Origin: Chthoniobacterales bacterium
GTDB lineage: Bacteria; Verrucomicrobiota; Verrucomicrobiia; Chthoniobacterales; UBA10450
DNA: 13,261 bases
Assembly: GCA_013694945.1 (NCBI GenBank)
Contig: JACDBM010000064.1
Coordinates: 1-13,261 of the forward strand
Reading direction: 5' to 3'
Within the stretch, counting starts at the first letter, position 1, and the number at the start of each line of letters is the position of its first letter. Below the pieces are notes generated by a model. That model had not been told where the DNA came from and ran no database searches. It was given only the letters and a program-made list of their open reading frames with translations. Position numbers and translations under genes: made by a program. This document shows positions 1 to 13,261 of the stretch, one piece after another.

Positions 1-2460
1 AAACGCATCATTCTGACCGTGGGCGCGGCGGATTATTTCACCGACTGCTGGTGCAATGGGCGCCATCTGGGGCGGCATGAGGGCGGCTACATTCCGTTCG
101 AGTTCGATCTGACCGAAACGTTGCGCAGCCGGCCTGACGGCGAGGTTCTGGCGACGATTGTGTTCCGCGTGGAGGACCCGATGGACAACCGGGAACAGCC
201 GGTGGGGAAGCAATGGGGCTGGTACTCGAGCGTCAGCGGGATTTGGCAAACGATCTTCCTCGAGCCGCGGGCGGCCACGTTCATCGAACGCTTCGAGATC
301 ACGACAGATATCGATTCCAGTGAGGCCACATTCAAGGTCTTCAGCACGGGCGGAACCGATTGCCTTGTCGAGGTAAGCGCACCGGATGGGGGGCGCTTTG
401 CGCAGGAATTTGTAGTCAACGACGGCATCGCCGGAGGAAGCGTTCCTCTCGGTTCAGCCATCCTTTGGGACCCAACGAATCCGCAGTTGTACAACGTGCA
501 GTTTACTCTGCGCCACGGCGCCGAAACCGACGTCGTGCACGGCTACTTCGGCATGCGGAGTATCTCGACCAGGGCGGCGGAGGACGTCTCCGCTCCGGCG
601 GCATTGTGTCTGAACGGCGAGGCGATTTACATCCGTGGAGCACTTTACCAATCCTACTTTCCGGACGGAGTCTATACCGCCGGCGACGTGCAGTTCCTGA
701 AAGACGACATCGCTTCCGCCAAACGTTTCGGCTTCGACTTGCTGCGGGTACACATCAAAATTGACGACCCACTGCTGCTCTACTACGCGGACACGATCGG
801 CATCCTGCTCCTGGCGGATTTTCCGAACTTCGGCGAAGGCGGCGATACTCCGCTCGGCCGGCGCCGTTACGAAGAAACGATGCGCGCCGGGATCGCGCGG
901 GACTTCAATCATCCTTCTATCATCGGCTGGTGCCTCTTTAACGAGACGTGGGGTTTCGGTGGGCAGGCGGATTTCATGAAGCTGATCAATCCGAAGGCGC
1001 CGAACACAGGACCGGTTCTCGAGCCACGGGCGCCCGGAACCAAATTGCAGAACGTACATTCATTCCAGTGGGTCGATCAGATGTGGGAGCTGGCCAAGTC
1101 CCTCGATCCCACGCGGCTCGTGGAAGACATGAGCGTCGTGGTCTGGGAGCACGTGGAGCAGTACGGGCACACGCGGACGGACGTGAACTCGTGGCATTTC
1201 TACACGAACGATTATGCCCACGCCAAACGACACATCGCGGAAGTGGTGCAGGAAACCTACGCCGGCTCCGGCTTCAATTACACGCCCGGCTTCGCGCAGG
1301 GCCAGCAGCCACTGATCAACAGCGAGTACGGTGGCGTGGGCGCGCTCGACGGAGATGTCGACGTGAGCTGGAGTTTCAAATTTTTGACCAACGAGTTGCG
1401 GCTCCACGGCAATCTTTCGGCCTACGTTTACACCGAGTTGCACGATGTGGAATGGGAACAGAATGGCTTCCTGAATTACGACCGCACGCCCAAGACGTTT
1501 GGGTATGATCCCACAATTGTGAACCAGGGCGACGTCCTGCCGATGGATGCGCCGCCGATATCCCGGCGTTCGCCGGGAGAGGAAGTGGAGATCAGCGTCT
1601 TTTCTTCGCATTTCGCCCGAAAAGATCGCCACGATGTGACGCTCCATTGGACGCTGAGCGGCATTGACTCGTTAGGCTGGGCCACGGATCGACTGCTGAC
1701 CGGGAGCAAGCCGATCCCCTTTCCGCAATACCGCGTCGCGCTGGCGGAAAAGATCAGTTTGCGCCTGCCGGAGAAGACGATGCTCTGCACGCTCTGGGTG
1801 CGCGCGGTAACCGCCGAAGGTGTGCTCGTGGCGCGCAACTACGTGCAGTTTCTCGTCGACGCTGGCTTCCCTGCCCGTGAGGAGACGCTCTCCGCCCTGA
1901 TCCTCCGAACGAAACCCCACACGTGGACTTCAGCGGATTGGAGTGGCGGCAGCAGCGAGCGGCTTGAGGCGCAAACGGACGGATCGTGCTACGGCGACGG
2001 ACACGGGTTTTTCGAATACCAATTTCCACTTACGGCGGACGAGATTGCAGACGCCACGAAGATCATCGTGCTGTGCGAAGTCTCCGCGCATCGTGAGGGC
2101 ACGCCGCAGACCGATTCGTTCGCCTTTCCCACTTCCTTCCGTCTGCTGCTCAACGGCGTGCGGATTTATACGGGTCTCCTCCCAAATCATCCCCACGATG
2201 CGGCCGGGACGCTTAGTTACCTGCGCGGCGGGCGGGGAGCCTACGGTTATCTCGCGCACGCGGCGGTTGAAGGCGAGCTGCTGCGGCAGGTGCTGGCAAA
2301 CGCAGGCTCGAACGTCTTTTATCTGCACTGCGTCGTTCCGCCGGACAAAGTGCCGATCGGTGGCCTCACAATTTATGGGGGCGACTGCGGACGCTCGCCT
2401 GTGCCGCCGACTGTGATTGTGGAGCGATCGACGGCAATGGAGCCTCCGGTCCGTTTTTGA
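1..2460 (+). CDS. Glycoside hydrolase family 2 protein (beta-galactosidase/beta-glucuronidase type), 5' end missing
   Basis: The reading frame is open from base 1, so the gene starts outside the window; 819 codons and the TGA stop are present. The visible N-terminal part is a sugar-binding jelly-roll typical of GH2 (ligand-like segment GYIPFEFDLTE near codons 30-40), then an Ig-like sandwich to about codon 195. A TIM barrel follows at about codons 200-500. The catalytic pair is visible: the acid/base Glu in LFNETWG (Glu codon at 943-945) and the nucleophile Glu in NSEYGG (Glu codon at 1324-1326). A WHFY segment lies between them. After the barrel come another beta-sandwich and a C-terminal domain of about 180 residues that looks like a second carbohydrate-binding jelly-roll. 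GH2 enzymes hydrolyse beta-galactosides, beta-glucuronides, beta-mannosides and related links; the substrate cannot be read here. Whether it is exported is unknown because the N-terminus is missing. The family call is firm. Confidence 0.93.
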   Translation, partial: KRIILTVGAADYFTDCWCNGRHLGRHEGGYIPFEFDLTETLRSRPDGEVLATIVFRVEDPMDNREQPVGKQWGWYSSVSGIWQTIFLEPRAATFIERFEITTDIDSSEATFKVFSTGGTDCLVEVSAPDGGRFAQEFVVNDGIAGGSVPLGSAILWDPTNPQLYNVQFTLRHGAETDVVHGYFGMRSISTRAAEDVSAPAALCLNGEAIYIRGALYQSYFPDGVYTAGDVQFLKDDIASAKRFGFDLLRVHIKIDDPLLLYYADTIGILLLADFPNFGEGGDTPLGRRRYEETMRAGIARDFNHPSIIGWCLFNETWGFGGQADFMKLINPKAPNTGPVLEPRAPGTKLQNVHSFQWVDQMWELAKSLDPTRLVEDMSVVVWEHVEQYGHTRTDVNSWHFYTNDYAHAKRHIAEVVQETYAGSGFNYTPGFAQGQQPLINSEYGGVGALDGDVDVSWSFKFLTNELRLHGNLSAYVYTELHDVEWEQNGFLNYDRTPKTFGYDPTIVNQGDVLPMDAPPISRRSPGEEVEISVFSSHFARKDRHDVTLHWTLSGIDSLGWATDRLLTGSKPIPFPQYRVALAEKISLRLPEKTMLCTLWVRAVTAEGVLVARNYVQFLVDAGFPAREETLSALILRTKPHTWTSADWSGGSSERLEAQTDGSCYGDGHGFFEYQFPLTADEIADATKIIVLCEVSAHREGTPQTDSFAFPTSFRLLLNGVRIYTGLLPNHPHDAAGTLSYLRGGRGAYGYLAHAAVEGELLRQVLANAGSNVFYLHCVVPPDKVPIGGLTIYGGDCGRSPVPPTVIVERSTAMEPPVRF

Positions 2461-5400
2461 AACTACCACGGAGCAAGACGTCGAGGTCGGTCCGACGCTG
2501 ACGAGAACGTCTTTGATAACACCGCGGCTTCATCGGAAATCTCGGCCCGATCGAGATTTCGCTTGGCTCGGTCTAACGAGCCTCGCTCCTATTAGACGCT
2601 GCGTAAGGCGACAGTCGGCTTCCTGTGGGGCTATTGGTCGTTAGTCCTCTTCATCAAGCCATTGCCACGACTTCAACTCGTGATGCGAATCCAAGGCGCG
2701 AAAAACGGTCACCTCTGCGTCCTGTGAATTGTCGCCTCTGCTGACTCTCAGCGTCAGGCGGTAGTTCATTCCCGCCACGACCTGTTCTTTGGCTGTGACG
2801 ATAGCCTCTAATTGAAGCGGTCTGCCTTCGAGCCTGGCCTGCTCCTGCACGGCAAAAGCAGCTGCAGCCTTAACCTCTGGTTTATCTGTCTCACTGGATT
2901 GATATCCGCCGGGCCGGCTTGGCGAGGAAGACGGCGAATCGCCCAAAGCAGTGAGCAGGATGGATAACCACACAACCGGCGATAAAGAAAGGAGAGTCTT
3001 GTTCATCGAGTGATTCTTAGGTGGCAACGAGGCGCTTAGCTACGAATCGCTTCGCCTGCACCATTGCTGGATTTACCGCCGATAGCTGCCTGCGAAAGGC
3101 GCATCAGCACAAGTTCCGCCGGACTGTAAGTTTCAATTGGAAGCAATCGCTCCACTTTGCCCGCCATGATCACGCGCGCGCCAAACGGTCCTTCGAAGCC
3201 GTATTCGCCGCGATGTTGATACTGCGCGCTTACTTCAACCGCACGCCCCTGCAGGATCCATCGAATCAGATCCAACGTGGCGTGAGCTGTCGCGACGATT
3301 GTCTTGGCTTCGGTGTAGTGCGTTGCGATCGGCCTGAGAGCGACGCGCAACTCCGGGGGGAGCCCGGCAATGTAGTCGTAGGCGCGGACCGGACCGTCCG
3401 GCCCGCCGTCGTGCAACATTGCGACGAGTTCTTTGGTTCCTTCAGTCAACCGCGCCGGGAACTGGTCCGGAGGAATGGCTTGGAGGCGTGTCTCAAGAGC
3501 TGAATCCCGTTGCAGTTCCGGCATTCCCGCTACGCGCACACTGCTCCACAACGGCACCATGCCCGCGCCGTGTTCCCCCACGATATAACCTTGCACTCGT
3601 TGCCGCCGCACACCTAGGTCAGCCGCGATCTCGGCACGGAAGCGAAGCGAATCGGAATGCGATCCCATTCCAACGACGTATTCACGCGGCTGATATTCGG
3701 AGAAGACGTGGACACCCAGCTCGACCGGATTACTGACAATAATGGAGAGCGGCGGCTCGCTTCGAGTCGTTGAGGCCAGCGCGCGGGCAAATCGCTCGAA
3801 AATCGGCAAGTTATTCGCCGCCAGTTCATCCCGCGAGGCATGGCTGATTTGCCCCGGAGAAGTAGCAAAGGTCAACCCTGCGGCCATGACGACAATGTCG
3901 CCGCGGATCGCGGCGAGATCGTCGATCACCTCGATCTCAGGCGCTATTTCCGAATAGGCATCGAGCAAGTCTGCACGCAAACCCTGCAACAGGTGCGGGT
4001 GTGGGCTGTGGGGATCACCTCCGATGAGCTGTAAAGTCTCGTTGTTCTCGAGCGTGTGATCACGCACGAGTTGGATCGCAAGCTCGCGACCGACCCCTCC
4101 CGATGCACCGATGATCGCAATATTCATTAGCTCGTGGCCGTTAAAGGTTGGCGCAACGGCCAGGACCGAAGGGCTTGTCACCCCGCGCTTTCACCCCTCG
4201 ATTGCCTCGTCCGAGAGCTCGTTGCGGTCGTCCGATTGCCGCGGGAAATGCTGCGCCAGCAAATTGCCTGCACCCTGGATCGCCTCAACCAGCGCATCAC
4301 TGAACTCTTCGCGTTTAAAGTGTTCCCGCATGGTCTCGACGAGGCGTTGCCAGTATTCCGCCCCGCACTTCTGATGCACCGCCTCATCGCCGACGACCGC
4401 GAACTTCTGTGCGCGTGGCGCGACGAAAATGAGAATTGCATTGCGCGCTGCGGTCTTGTGCATGCCGAGTTCCTGGAACTTCTTCTCGGCTGTCATCAGT
4501 GGTTCGCCGATTTCTCCTCGTTGAATGAAAATGCGGATCTCTCCCGATGTAGTGGTCTCGGCCGCCGCGATGGCATCGCTGATGGCCTTGTGATCCAATC
4601 GACTGAGAAAATCCTTCGAGCGCATTTCAATCACCAACTCGAGCCCGCGCCGCCGCCGCCGAAACTCCCGCCACCACCGCCAAATCCGCTAAAGCCTCCA
4701 CCCGAAGAGCCGCCGGACCAACCGCCGCCACCTCCTCCGCCCCAGCCACCGATGAACGGCCCGCCCATGCCGGAGTAGCCCCAGCCACGACGCCGCTTTG
4801 AGCGGCGAGAGCTCTGCGCGATCATGAAAAGAAGGAAAACGAAAAGAATGAAAAGCAGGCACGGCAATTTGCCCAGCTTGCCATTGCCTGATTCCAAAAC
4901 GGTCCTGCCGGTGCCAGTGTATTCCCCTCGCACTGCTTTAAGAATCAGGTCGATGCCGGTTGCGAGCCCTCCTTCGTAGTCCTGATTTCGGAAACGTGGT
5001 TTAATGTGCCGCTCTGTAATGTCGAATGCGGTCACGTCGGGCAGCACCCCTTCCAAGCCGTACCCGACCTGGATGAACATTTTGCGGTCCTCGACGAAGA
5101 CGAAGAGCACAGCGCCATTCCGCTTCTCCTGCTGGCCCACGCCCCACGATTGAGCGATGCGCTGCGTGTAGTCTTCAATGGAAGAGTCGGTCTCCATTTT
5201 CCGGAAGACCGCGACGACGATCTGGTTCGAAGTCTCGCGTTCGAATTGCGCGAGCTGCTCATTGAAACGACCGGCAGCTTCTCTTGAAACGACACCCGCG
5301 AGGTCGTTGAAGTAACCCGGCGGCTTCGGCGGCATCACTTCGGCCGCGAAGAGAACTCCAGAGAACGACAAGAAGATAAGAAACGCGGTGAGCTTCATCC

Positions 5401-8400
5401 GGCTCGCGAGCCGGGCAAAAGGCGAGGGGCCTCTCACCAATTGAAGAGGCGGTCGCGGACGGGCAGGCATTCCAAGCTTCGGATGTGAGGTCCTTCGCCG
5501 CCGGCGCGGCTTGGGATGAGAGCAATCAGCCGCGCTATGGTGAGCTTTCGAGCGCCGGCGTTGCCACAGGCGTGGGCATAGGAGCCGTGGGCGGAGCCGG
5601 CGTGCTCCCGAAGGTTCCAAAGTTCACGCTCGGCGCCCTTTCTGCGCCTGCCTGGGACGTGAAGAACGGCCGCGACTGGAAGCCGAACATCTTGTTCAAC
5701 AGGTTCGTCGGAAAACGGCTCATGGCGGTGTTGTACTCCTGGACCGCGCCGTTGAAATTATTCCGCTCCACCGAAATGCGATTTTCCGTGCCTTCGAGTT
5801 GCGCCTGAAGATTCTGGAAAGCCTCTGTCGCGCGGAGCTGCGGATAATTTTCGCTGACCACGAGAAGCCGCGATAATGCTGTGCTCAGTTGCCCCTGTGC
5901 CTGCTGAAACTGTTCCAGTTGCGCGGCATCCGTCGGGGCCTTGCTCGGGTCCAGCTTCACCTGGCCGACGCTCGCGCGGGCATTCACCACTTCGGTCAGG
6001 GTTGATTTCTCGAAGTTGGCAGCGCCTTGCACAGTGCTGACGAGGTTCGGAATCAAATCAGACCTGCGCTGATAAACCGACTGCACGTCGGCCCACTTCT
6101 TGTTCACGTTCTGCTCGAGGGTAACCAGCCGGTTATAGCTTCCGCAACCGCTGAGACCAAATACCGCGATCAAAGCGATCAACATTCCCCCACAGTGGCG
6201 CGCGATTTTGTTCATAGCATGCGTAGGGTTCAGTAACTCACGAGGCAAGTCAATGACCGCACGCGAGTCAGCACGCGCAAACGCTCGTGGCACGAATACG
6301 ATTCAGCGATAGTTTAACGGGTTCGCTCCGTTTCATCCGGGCAAACTTCAAATGCAAAGACCCGTCGCCATTTCCTACGGAATCTTCGCGATCCTCTTGC
6401 TTCTGGTCGGCGCGTTGCATCTGGGAACACCTTTCATCGCCGCGCTCTTCTGTTATCTCGCGCTCACGAAGCTCGCTTTCTGGGGTAAGAAGTGGATCGC
6501 CGTGACGCTTTTTTTGATTTTGGTCGCGGCGGCTTTCTCCGGCTTCGTCTTCTTCCTGAAACGCGCCTTTGTGGCCCTGCCTGAGATCGTCGAGACCGCT
6601 ATTCCGATCGTGGTCCGGTTCGCGGAGCAACACGGAATCGAACTGCCCTTTACCGACATGGAAAGCCTGCGCGGCGTCACGATGGAAAGTGTGCGCAGCA
6701 TCTTGGGCGACCTCGGCAAGTATGTGAAGGTCGCGACCAAGGAATTCCTTTTCCTGGTAATCGGCGTCGTGATTGCGGTGGGAGTTTTTCTCAACCCGGA
6801 TTTCGAGACCAAACGACAGCGGGGCCGAACGAAAGCGAATCTCTACACTTTTTATACGGGGCGGATCCGCGAACGCTTCAGCTCGTTGTATCAAAGCTTC
6901 GAAATCATGATGGGCGCGCAGATCATCATCTCGGCCATTAACGCGACTCTTACCGCGGTTTTCGCCTTCGGCGTTGGGCTCCGTTACGCCGGCCTGGTCG
7001 CCATTCTGACGTTCGTCTGCGGTCTGATGCCGATCATCGGCAATCTGGTTAGCAATACGGTTATCATCGGGATCGCCTTTACCATGTCACCGAGCCTCGC
7101 CGGTTGGGCGTTTCTCTTCCTGGTTGTGATCCACAAGCTCGAGTACTTCTTGAATAGCCGGATCATCGGCGGCCGGATCGATCATCCGATGTGGCTGACG
7201 CTGCTGGCGCTGATCATCGGGGAGCGGCTGATGGGATTGTCCGGGATCATCCTTGCTCCGGTCGTCCTCAGTTTCGTGAAGGTGGAAATGAAAAAGATCA
7301 CTCTTGAGGAAGTGAAATCCGGTGTGCCTGAGCGTCTGCCAGCGCGACGCGAAGTGGCGCAGGTTTGATCTTCAATGTGGGAGGGCCTTAGCCTCGAGAG
7401 CGCGTTAGTTTCATTCGTGGCAGGGCGCGCGGCGCCAAAGGCCCTCCCACATTGCCTGCACTTGCACGTCTGTCGCACCGCCGCTTCGCCGCCGCTTCTT
7501 CCTCACGACACCGCAACGGCTGACGCTATTGAGATTCGCGAGCAGGATTCCCGGCCGGCCGCATCGCTTCCGCCAGCTCTTGCGCGCTCGAGGGCTCTTC
7601 CGGTTGTGCGGCAGCATCTGCGCCCTCTCGCTGTGCGGCCGGTGCCGGAGCCATCGGCAAGTACCTCTTGCGCAACTCGTCCGCGTTCGGGAGCTCGTCC
7701 AGATTTCGCAGCCCGAAATGGTCCAGAAAGAATTGGGTCGTTTCGTAGAGCAAGGGCCGCCCGGGCACTTCCGCACGGCCGCCGATCTTCACCAATCCGC
7801 GTTCCATTAAGCTCTGCAAAACACCCTCCACGGCGACACCGCGCACTGCCTCGATGTCCGCGCGTGTGATCGGTTGGCGATAAGCGACAATGGCGAGCGT
7901 CTCGAGCGCGGGCGGAGTAAGCCGCGCCGGTTTCCGAACCGGGAAAAGCTGCCGCACCCAAGAGGCATAAGCGGGGTCACTGGCGAGCTGCCAGCCCTCC
8001 GCTTTCTCTAGGAGTTGAAACGCACGCTCCTGCTCGATGTACTCAATCTTTAACTGCTCCAAAGCAGCGGCGATTTCGGCCTCTGAGGTTTTCCCGAATT
8101 CGTTCGGCCCGAGTTCATCCTGATCGCCCGCATCTTTGATGGTCGTCCGCAGCTCGCGAACCGTAAGCGGTTTTGGCGCGCTGAAGAGCAAGGCTTCGAG
8201 GACCCGCGTTAACTTCATGAACTCAATCTGAATCAGGAAAGCACGAATAAAGGACAGGAACTACGCGAGGCTCAATTCCGCACGACGATCTTTCCAATTC
8301 CTGATCTCCTAGTTTACTCCGATCGCACTTTCGATTGCGTCCGCAATCCGGTTCGCCTGCCGGTCAATCTGCGAAAGCTCACGCCCTTCGATCAGGAGAC

Positions 8401-11400
8401 GAATTTTCGGTTCCGTACCGGAATAGCGCAACAGAACGCGGCCTTTCCCGGACAATTCCTCCTCGGCTTCGCCGACGAGCTTCATCACGGCAGACATGTT
8501 CTCCAGCGGCGGCTTTTCTTTCACCTGTAGATTACGCTGCGCCTGCGGATACTTCGTCAGGCAACGCTTCAACTCGCTCAGCGGTTTACCCGTCGAGCGC
8601 ATAATTCGCAGAATCTGCAGCGCGCTGACAATTCCGTCTCCCGTCGTGCTGAAATCGCGAAAGATCATATGCCCGCTCTGCTCGCCCCCGAGATTCAGAT
8701 CGCGCCGCACCATCTCCTCGATCACATAGCGGTCGCCGACCTGTGTGCGGAGCACCTTGCCGCCCGCGGTGGCAAGAGATTCGTCCAGGCCGAAGTTGCT
8801 CATGACCGTGGCCACGAGCGTGTTTTTTCGAAGCTGCCCCGACTTGAGCAAATCGATGGACGCGATCGCGAGGATTTCATCGCCGTCCACGATCTCTCCT
8901 TTTTCGTCGCAAAGCAGAACCCGATCGGCGTCGCCATCGTTTGAGATTCCGATCTGTGCGCCGCTTTCCTTTACGATCCGCGCAATCTCCGCTGGGTAGG
9001 TGCTGCCGCATCTCTCATTGATGTTCGTGCCGTTCGGTTCGTCGTGCCCAATGGTCAGGTCCGCTCCGAGCTCGCGCAGAATGCTGGGAGTCGATTTGTA
9101 ACCGGCGCCGTTTGCGACATCGACCGCGATACGCATTTTCTCCAAAGACATGCCGCGCGGAAAACTCGCCTTTGCGAACTCCACATAGCGTCCGAGCGCA
9201 TCGTCAATGCGCGTGGCGCGACCGATCTTCCCAGCGGTCGGTCGGACGGAGTCGATTTCGCCGCTAAAGACCAGCTGCTCGATTTGTTCTTCGACCTTGT
9301 CATCGAGCTTATAGCCATCGTGCCGGAAGAACTTGATGCCGTTGTCTTCGTAAGAGTTGTGCGAAGCCGAGAGCACGATCCCGGCATCCGCGCGCAAGGA
9401 CCGGGTAATGTAGGCCACGCCCGGCGTCGGCAGCGGCCCAATTACGAGGACGTCGACGCCCAGCGAAGTGATGCCGGCGACGAGCGCATTTTCGAGCATG
9501 TAGCCAGAGAGCCGCGTATCCTTACCGAGCACGATCTTGGGACGCGCCCCGGGCGGCAGCGTGCGCGGGTTGAGCTGGGTAAACACATGCGCCGCGGCCC
9601 GGCCCAACTTGAGCGCCGTCTCGGCGGTTACGGGATACACATTCGCCACCCCGCGGACTCCATCTGTTCCGAAAAGTCTGTTCGCCTCAGCCACGCAGCT
9701 AATAGAAACGCCCTGTTCCCGATTCGTAAATGCAAAATACGTCATGGCTTCAGAGCCTGTTTGTTGTTTGATCGGCACGCGGCCGCAGCGTTGCGCGCCC
9801 GGAAAGCCGTCGAGCGCGCGAGCGCAGCGCTCCTTGATTAGCGTTGCTTTTCTCCGCGCGGCTGACGTGGAATCGATTGGTTCCGTTAGTTAGTTCTCCC
9901 GGCTGATCGCGAAAGCCGCCGTTCCGGAAAGTAAGGAAAGACTTCCGGAATCTCGCCGGATCTCAATTTCCGTTGCACCTTGCGCCAGTATTCCGCCTGG
10001 AAGAGATCGCCGTGCCGCTGAAAGAAGGAGCTGCGCGCAGAATCAGGAAACTTCAAGAAATTCGGGAACTCTTCCGGGAAGACATCGTTCTCCCGGACTG
10101 AGAACCACGGTTCAGCCGCGAGTTCTTCTTCGTGGGTCGTGGCTTGCGGCATGTCGCGGAAGTTGCAGTCCGTAAGGAAACAAAGCTCGTCGTAGTCATA
10201 GAAGACGACCCGGCCGCTGCGCGTAACGCCGAAATTTTTCGTCAGCAAATCGCCCGGAAAAATATTCGAAGCCGCGAGGTCCTTGATGGACTGGCCGTAA
10301 TCCAGTGCCGCGGCCTCAGACGCCTCGGGTGGAGCTTCCGCGAAGAACAGATTCAAGGGCCGGATTCGTCGTTCGACGTAAGCATGAGCGAGCACGACAT
10401 CATCTCCTTCCAATCTCACCATTCCCCCAGCCTCGCGGCATAATTCCTCCAGGAGCGCAGGATCGAAACGCTCACGCGGAATCCGCAGATGCTCGAACTC
10501 GTGCGCTTCCACCAGGCGGCCCGCCCGATCGTGTTCAAACACGAGCCGGTAACGCTGCTTCACGTCGTTCCGGCTGCTTTCTTTCGGAAAATCGAAGCGG
10601 TCCCGGATGAGTTTGAAAACGACATCGTAGCTCGGAAGCGTAAAGACCAGCATCACCATTCCGCGCGTGCCTTCGGCGGTCACGAACCGGTCCTGGGAGG
10701 TGCGGAGATGCGCAACAAAATCGCGGTAAAGTTCCGTTTTGCCGTGACGGTGAAAGCCGATCGCATTGTAAAGGTCGACGAGGCGTTTGCGCGGCATCAG
10801 TTCGCGCAGGTAACGGACAAGTTCGTATGGACAGCCTTTATCGACACGGAAGTAGGCGCGCGTGTAGGAGAACAGAATCGAAAGATCGAGTTCACCCAGC
10901 AGTAAGGCATCGAGAACAATGCCGCGCTCGTTCGGGTGACGCAGTGCTAATGCAATCGGAACCGCGCCGGTGAGGTCGCTGTCGCGAATCGCCCGCCCAA
11001 CGAAGTAAGCGCCGCGTCCACGGAAAAAGGCGCTCGGGATAATTTCGAGGCTGATGCTCACTGGCTCGCCCTGCTCCGGAAAAGCTGCCTTAATTCGATC
11101 CGCGACCAGATCAACTGCGCTGCGGACTTTGTTCCAGCACTCCCCCTCGAATCCACCATTTGCGGTATCGGTGAGCGCGCGGCAAAGCAGGTCAGGCAGG
11201 GGCTCGTTTTGATACACGCGCCGCGCCTCGATCGTCCCAGTCGTCGGCGGCGCATCGAAATCCGTATCCACGAATTCGATGGCCTGATCGACGCCCTCCG
11301 TGGCAAAGACGCGCCGCGTAAGTGAGTTGAAAAAGCTCTCCGCGATCTCGAACGCTTCCGACTGCGCGATCAGAGAGGAATAAACGGCTTTGATCGCGGT

Positions 11401-13261
11401 CCAAACACTGCGTTCGCAAGCGCGCGTTCCCATCAGCTCTTCGATCTCGTTCGTCAGCCGATCGAGCACGGTGCTATACAGATGAAGCCGCTGGGCCGCG
11501 TCTGCGTGAGTGCCTTCCCAATCCCGCGCGACGAAGCGATCGCGCGCACGTTGTGTGATGGCACGAAACTCCGCTTCGTACTCGAGAAAGGCCCGTTGCG
11601 TTGCTTGCGCGCAGAGCGCGGCCAGGCGGCTATCGGTCAGCGTCGCCGCGACGGACGACACGCCACCGTCGCTCATTCCCGGTTCAATGAAATTGCTCCT
11701 GCTCGGTTGAACCGCGCAGTGCAGTTGTCGAGCAGTCGTCTCCGCCGATCACCTGTGCGACGGCATCGAAATAGCCGGTCCCAACTTCGCGCTGATGTTT
11801 TGTCGCAGTGTAACCGTCTGTCTCGGCCGCGAACTCCGCTTCCTGCAGCTCGGAATAGGCCGCCATCCCGCGAGCGCGATAGCCATGCGCGAGTTTAAAC
11901 ATGCTGTAGTTCAGGGCGTGGAAACCAGCCAGGGTGACGAATTGAAACTTGTAACCCATCGCGCCGAGCTCGCGCTGAAACTTCCCGATTGTGTCGCTGT
12001 CGAGTTTCTTCTTCCAATTGAATGACGGCGAGCAGTTATACGCGAGCAGCTTCTCCGGGTACTGCTCCCGGACCTTTTCGGCGAAGCGCTTTGCCTCGCT
12101 GAGATTCGGCTCGCTCGTCTCGCACCAAATCATGTCCGCGTATGGCGCGTAGCTCAGCCCGCGCGCAATGGCCTGATCTAATCCGGGGCGGACACGGTAA
12201 AACCCTTCCGCCGTTCGCTCGCCGGTGAGGAATTCATGGTCGCGCTCGTCCACATCGTTCGTGAGCAACGCCGCCGCGTTTGCATCCGTTCGTGCCACGA
12301 TCAGCGTCGCAACATTTGAAACATCGGCGGCGAGACGCGCGGCAATCAGGTGCGACAAGGCAGTGCGCGTCGGCACGAGCACCTTGCCACCCATGTGCCC
12401 GCACTTTTTCTCGCTCGCGAGCTGATCCTCGAAGTGCACGCCCGCGGCGCCTGCTTCGATCATTGCCTTTGTTAACTCAAATACGTTCAGTGGACCGCCG
12501 AAGCCAGCCTCCGCATCGGCAATAATTGGCACAAACCAGTCAATCGAATCGTCGCCTTCGGAATGGGCGATCTGATCTGCGCGCTGGAGTGCTTGATTGA
12601 TGCGCTTGACCACCGCCGGCACGCTGTTCGCCGGGTAAAGGCTCTGATCCGGATACATCTGGCCGGCGAGATTTGCATCGGCAGCGACTTGCCACCCGCT
12701 GAGGTAAATTGCTTTCAGACCCGCCTTCACCTGCTGCACAGCCTGGTTGCCGGTCAGAGCCCCCAGAGTAGGAACATACTCTTCTGTGTGCAGCAGCTCC
12801 CAGAGCTTTTCCGCACCACGACGGGCGAGCGTGTGCTCGACGATGACACTGCCCTGCAATCGCTCGACGTCCGTTTCTGAGTAGGAGCGTTCGATCCCGT
12901 TCCAGCGTGGTTCTTTGCTCCAGTCAAAGCTGCCCCTGCCGTTCCCTGCTCCGTTGTGCTCTCTCATTTAATGGTTCCCTTCTTAGTTGTCGCCGCTCGT
13001 TCAGCCGAGTCTCTCATAACCGGGCAAAGTAAGGAACTCTACGAATTCATTGTTTGTTGTGATGTTGTCGAAGAGCTCGCGCGCAATGTCGAACTTACCG
13101 ACTGCGAAGCGTTCTTCGCCACGCGCAGTTCGGAGTTTGCCCAGTTCCTCGTCGAGCACGGTGCGAAAGAGTTCGGTTGTCACTTTTCGCCCATCGGTCA
13201 GTTTTCCGCGCGGGTGCCGAATCCATTGCCAAATCTGCGCGCGTGAGATTTCGGCCGTGGC

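Overview
The window looks like a piece of a GC-rich Gram-negative bacterial chromosome and is almost fully coding. It carries ten genes: eight complete and one cut at each edge. No insertion sequence, phage gene, CRISPR array, tRNA or rRNA was found. The LemA lipoprotein, TPM-domain proteins, glmM, scpB and a glyoxylate operon with aceK suggest a soil-type Gram-negative heterotroph. Verrucomicrobiota or Acidobacteriota would fit, but this is a judgement from gene content and protein flavour and is not proven by any marker gene here.

Region 1 (1-2640): the 3' part of a large glycoside hydrolase family 2 gene on the + strand, followed by a short gap with two small hairpins. Region 2 (2641-6215): five minus-strand genes that could be co-transcribed, in transcription order lemA lipoprotein, membrane-anchored TPM protein, soluble TPM protein (overlapping the previous gene), an atypical malate/lactate dehydrogenase family enzyme, and a small exported protein that reads as a cystatin. 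Region 3 (6216-7525): a divergent promoter region, an AI-2E-family membrane protein on the + strand, and a long near-perfect palindrome between it and the convergent scpB. Region 4 (7526-9694): scpB and glmM, both minus strand. Region 5 (9886-13261): the glyoxylate-bypass operon aceB (3' end only), aceA, aceK on the minus strand, in the same gene order as enterobacterial aceBAK.

The best-supported functional unit is aceBAK. Malate synthase and isocitrate lyase form the glyoxylate shunt, and AceK shifts isocitrate between the shunt and the TCA cycle by phosphorylating isocitrate dehydrogenase. The LemA and two TPM proteins form a second plausible unit at the cell envelope. The points most worth a second look are the bacterial cystatin-like protein, the dehydrogenase with an altered substrate loop, the 82-nt palindromic element, and the presence of a full aceBAK operon if the host is indeed outside Proteobacteria. 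I did not find a convincing new defence or mobile system.
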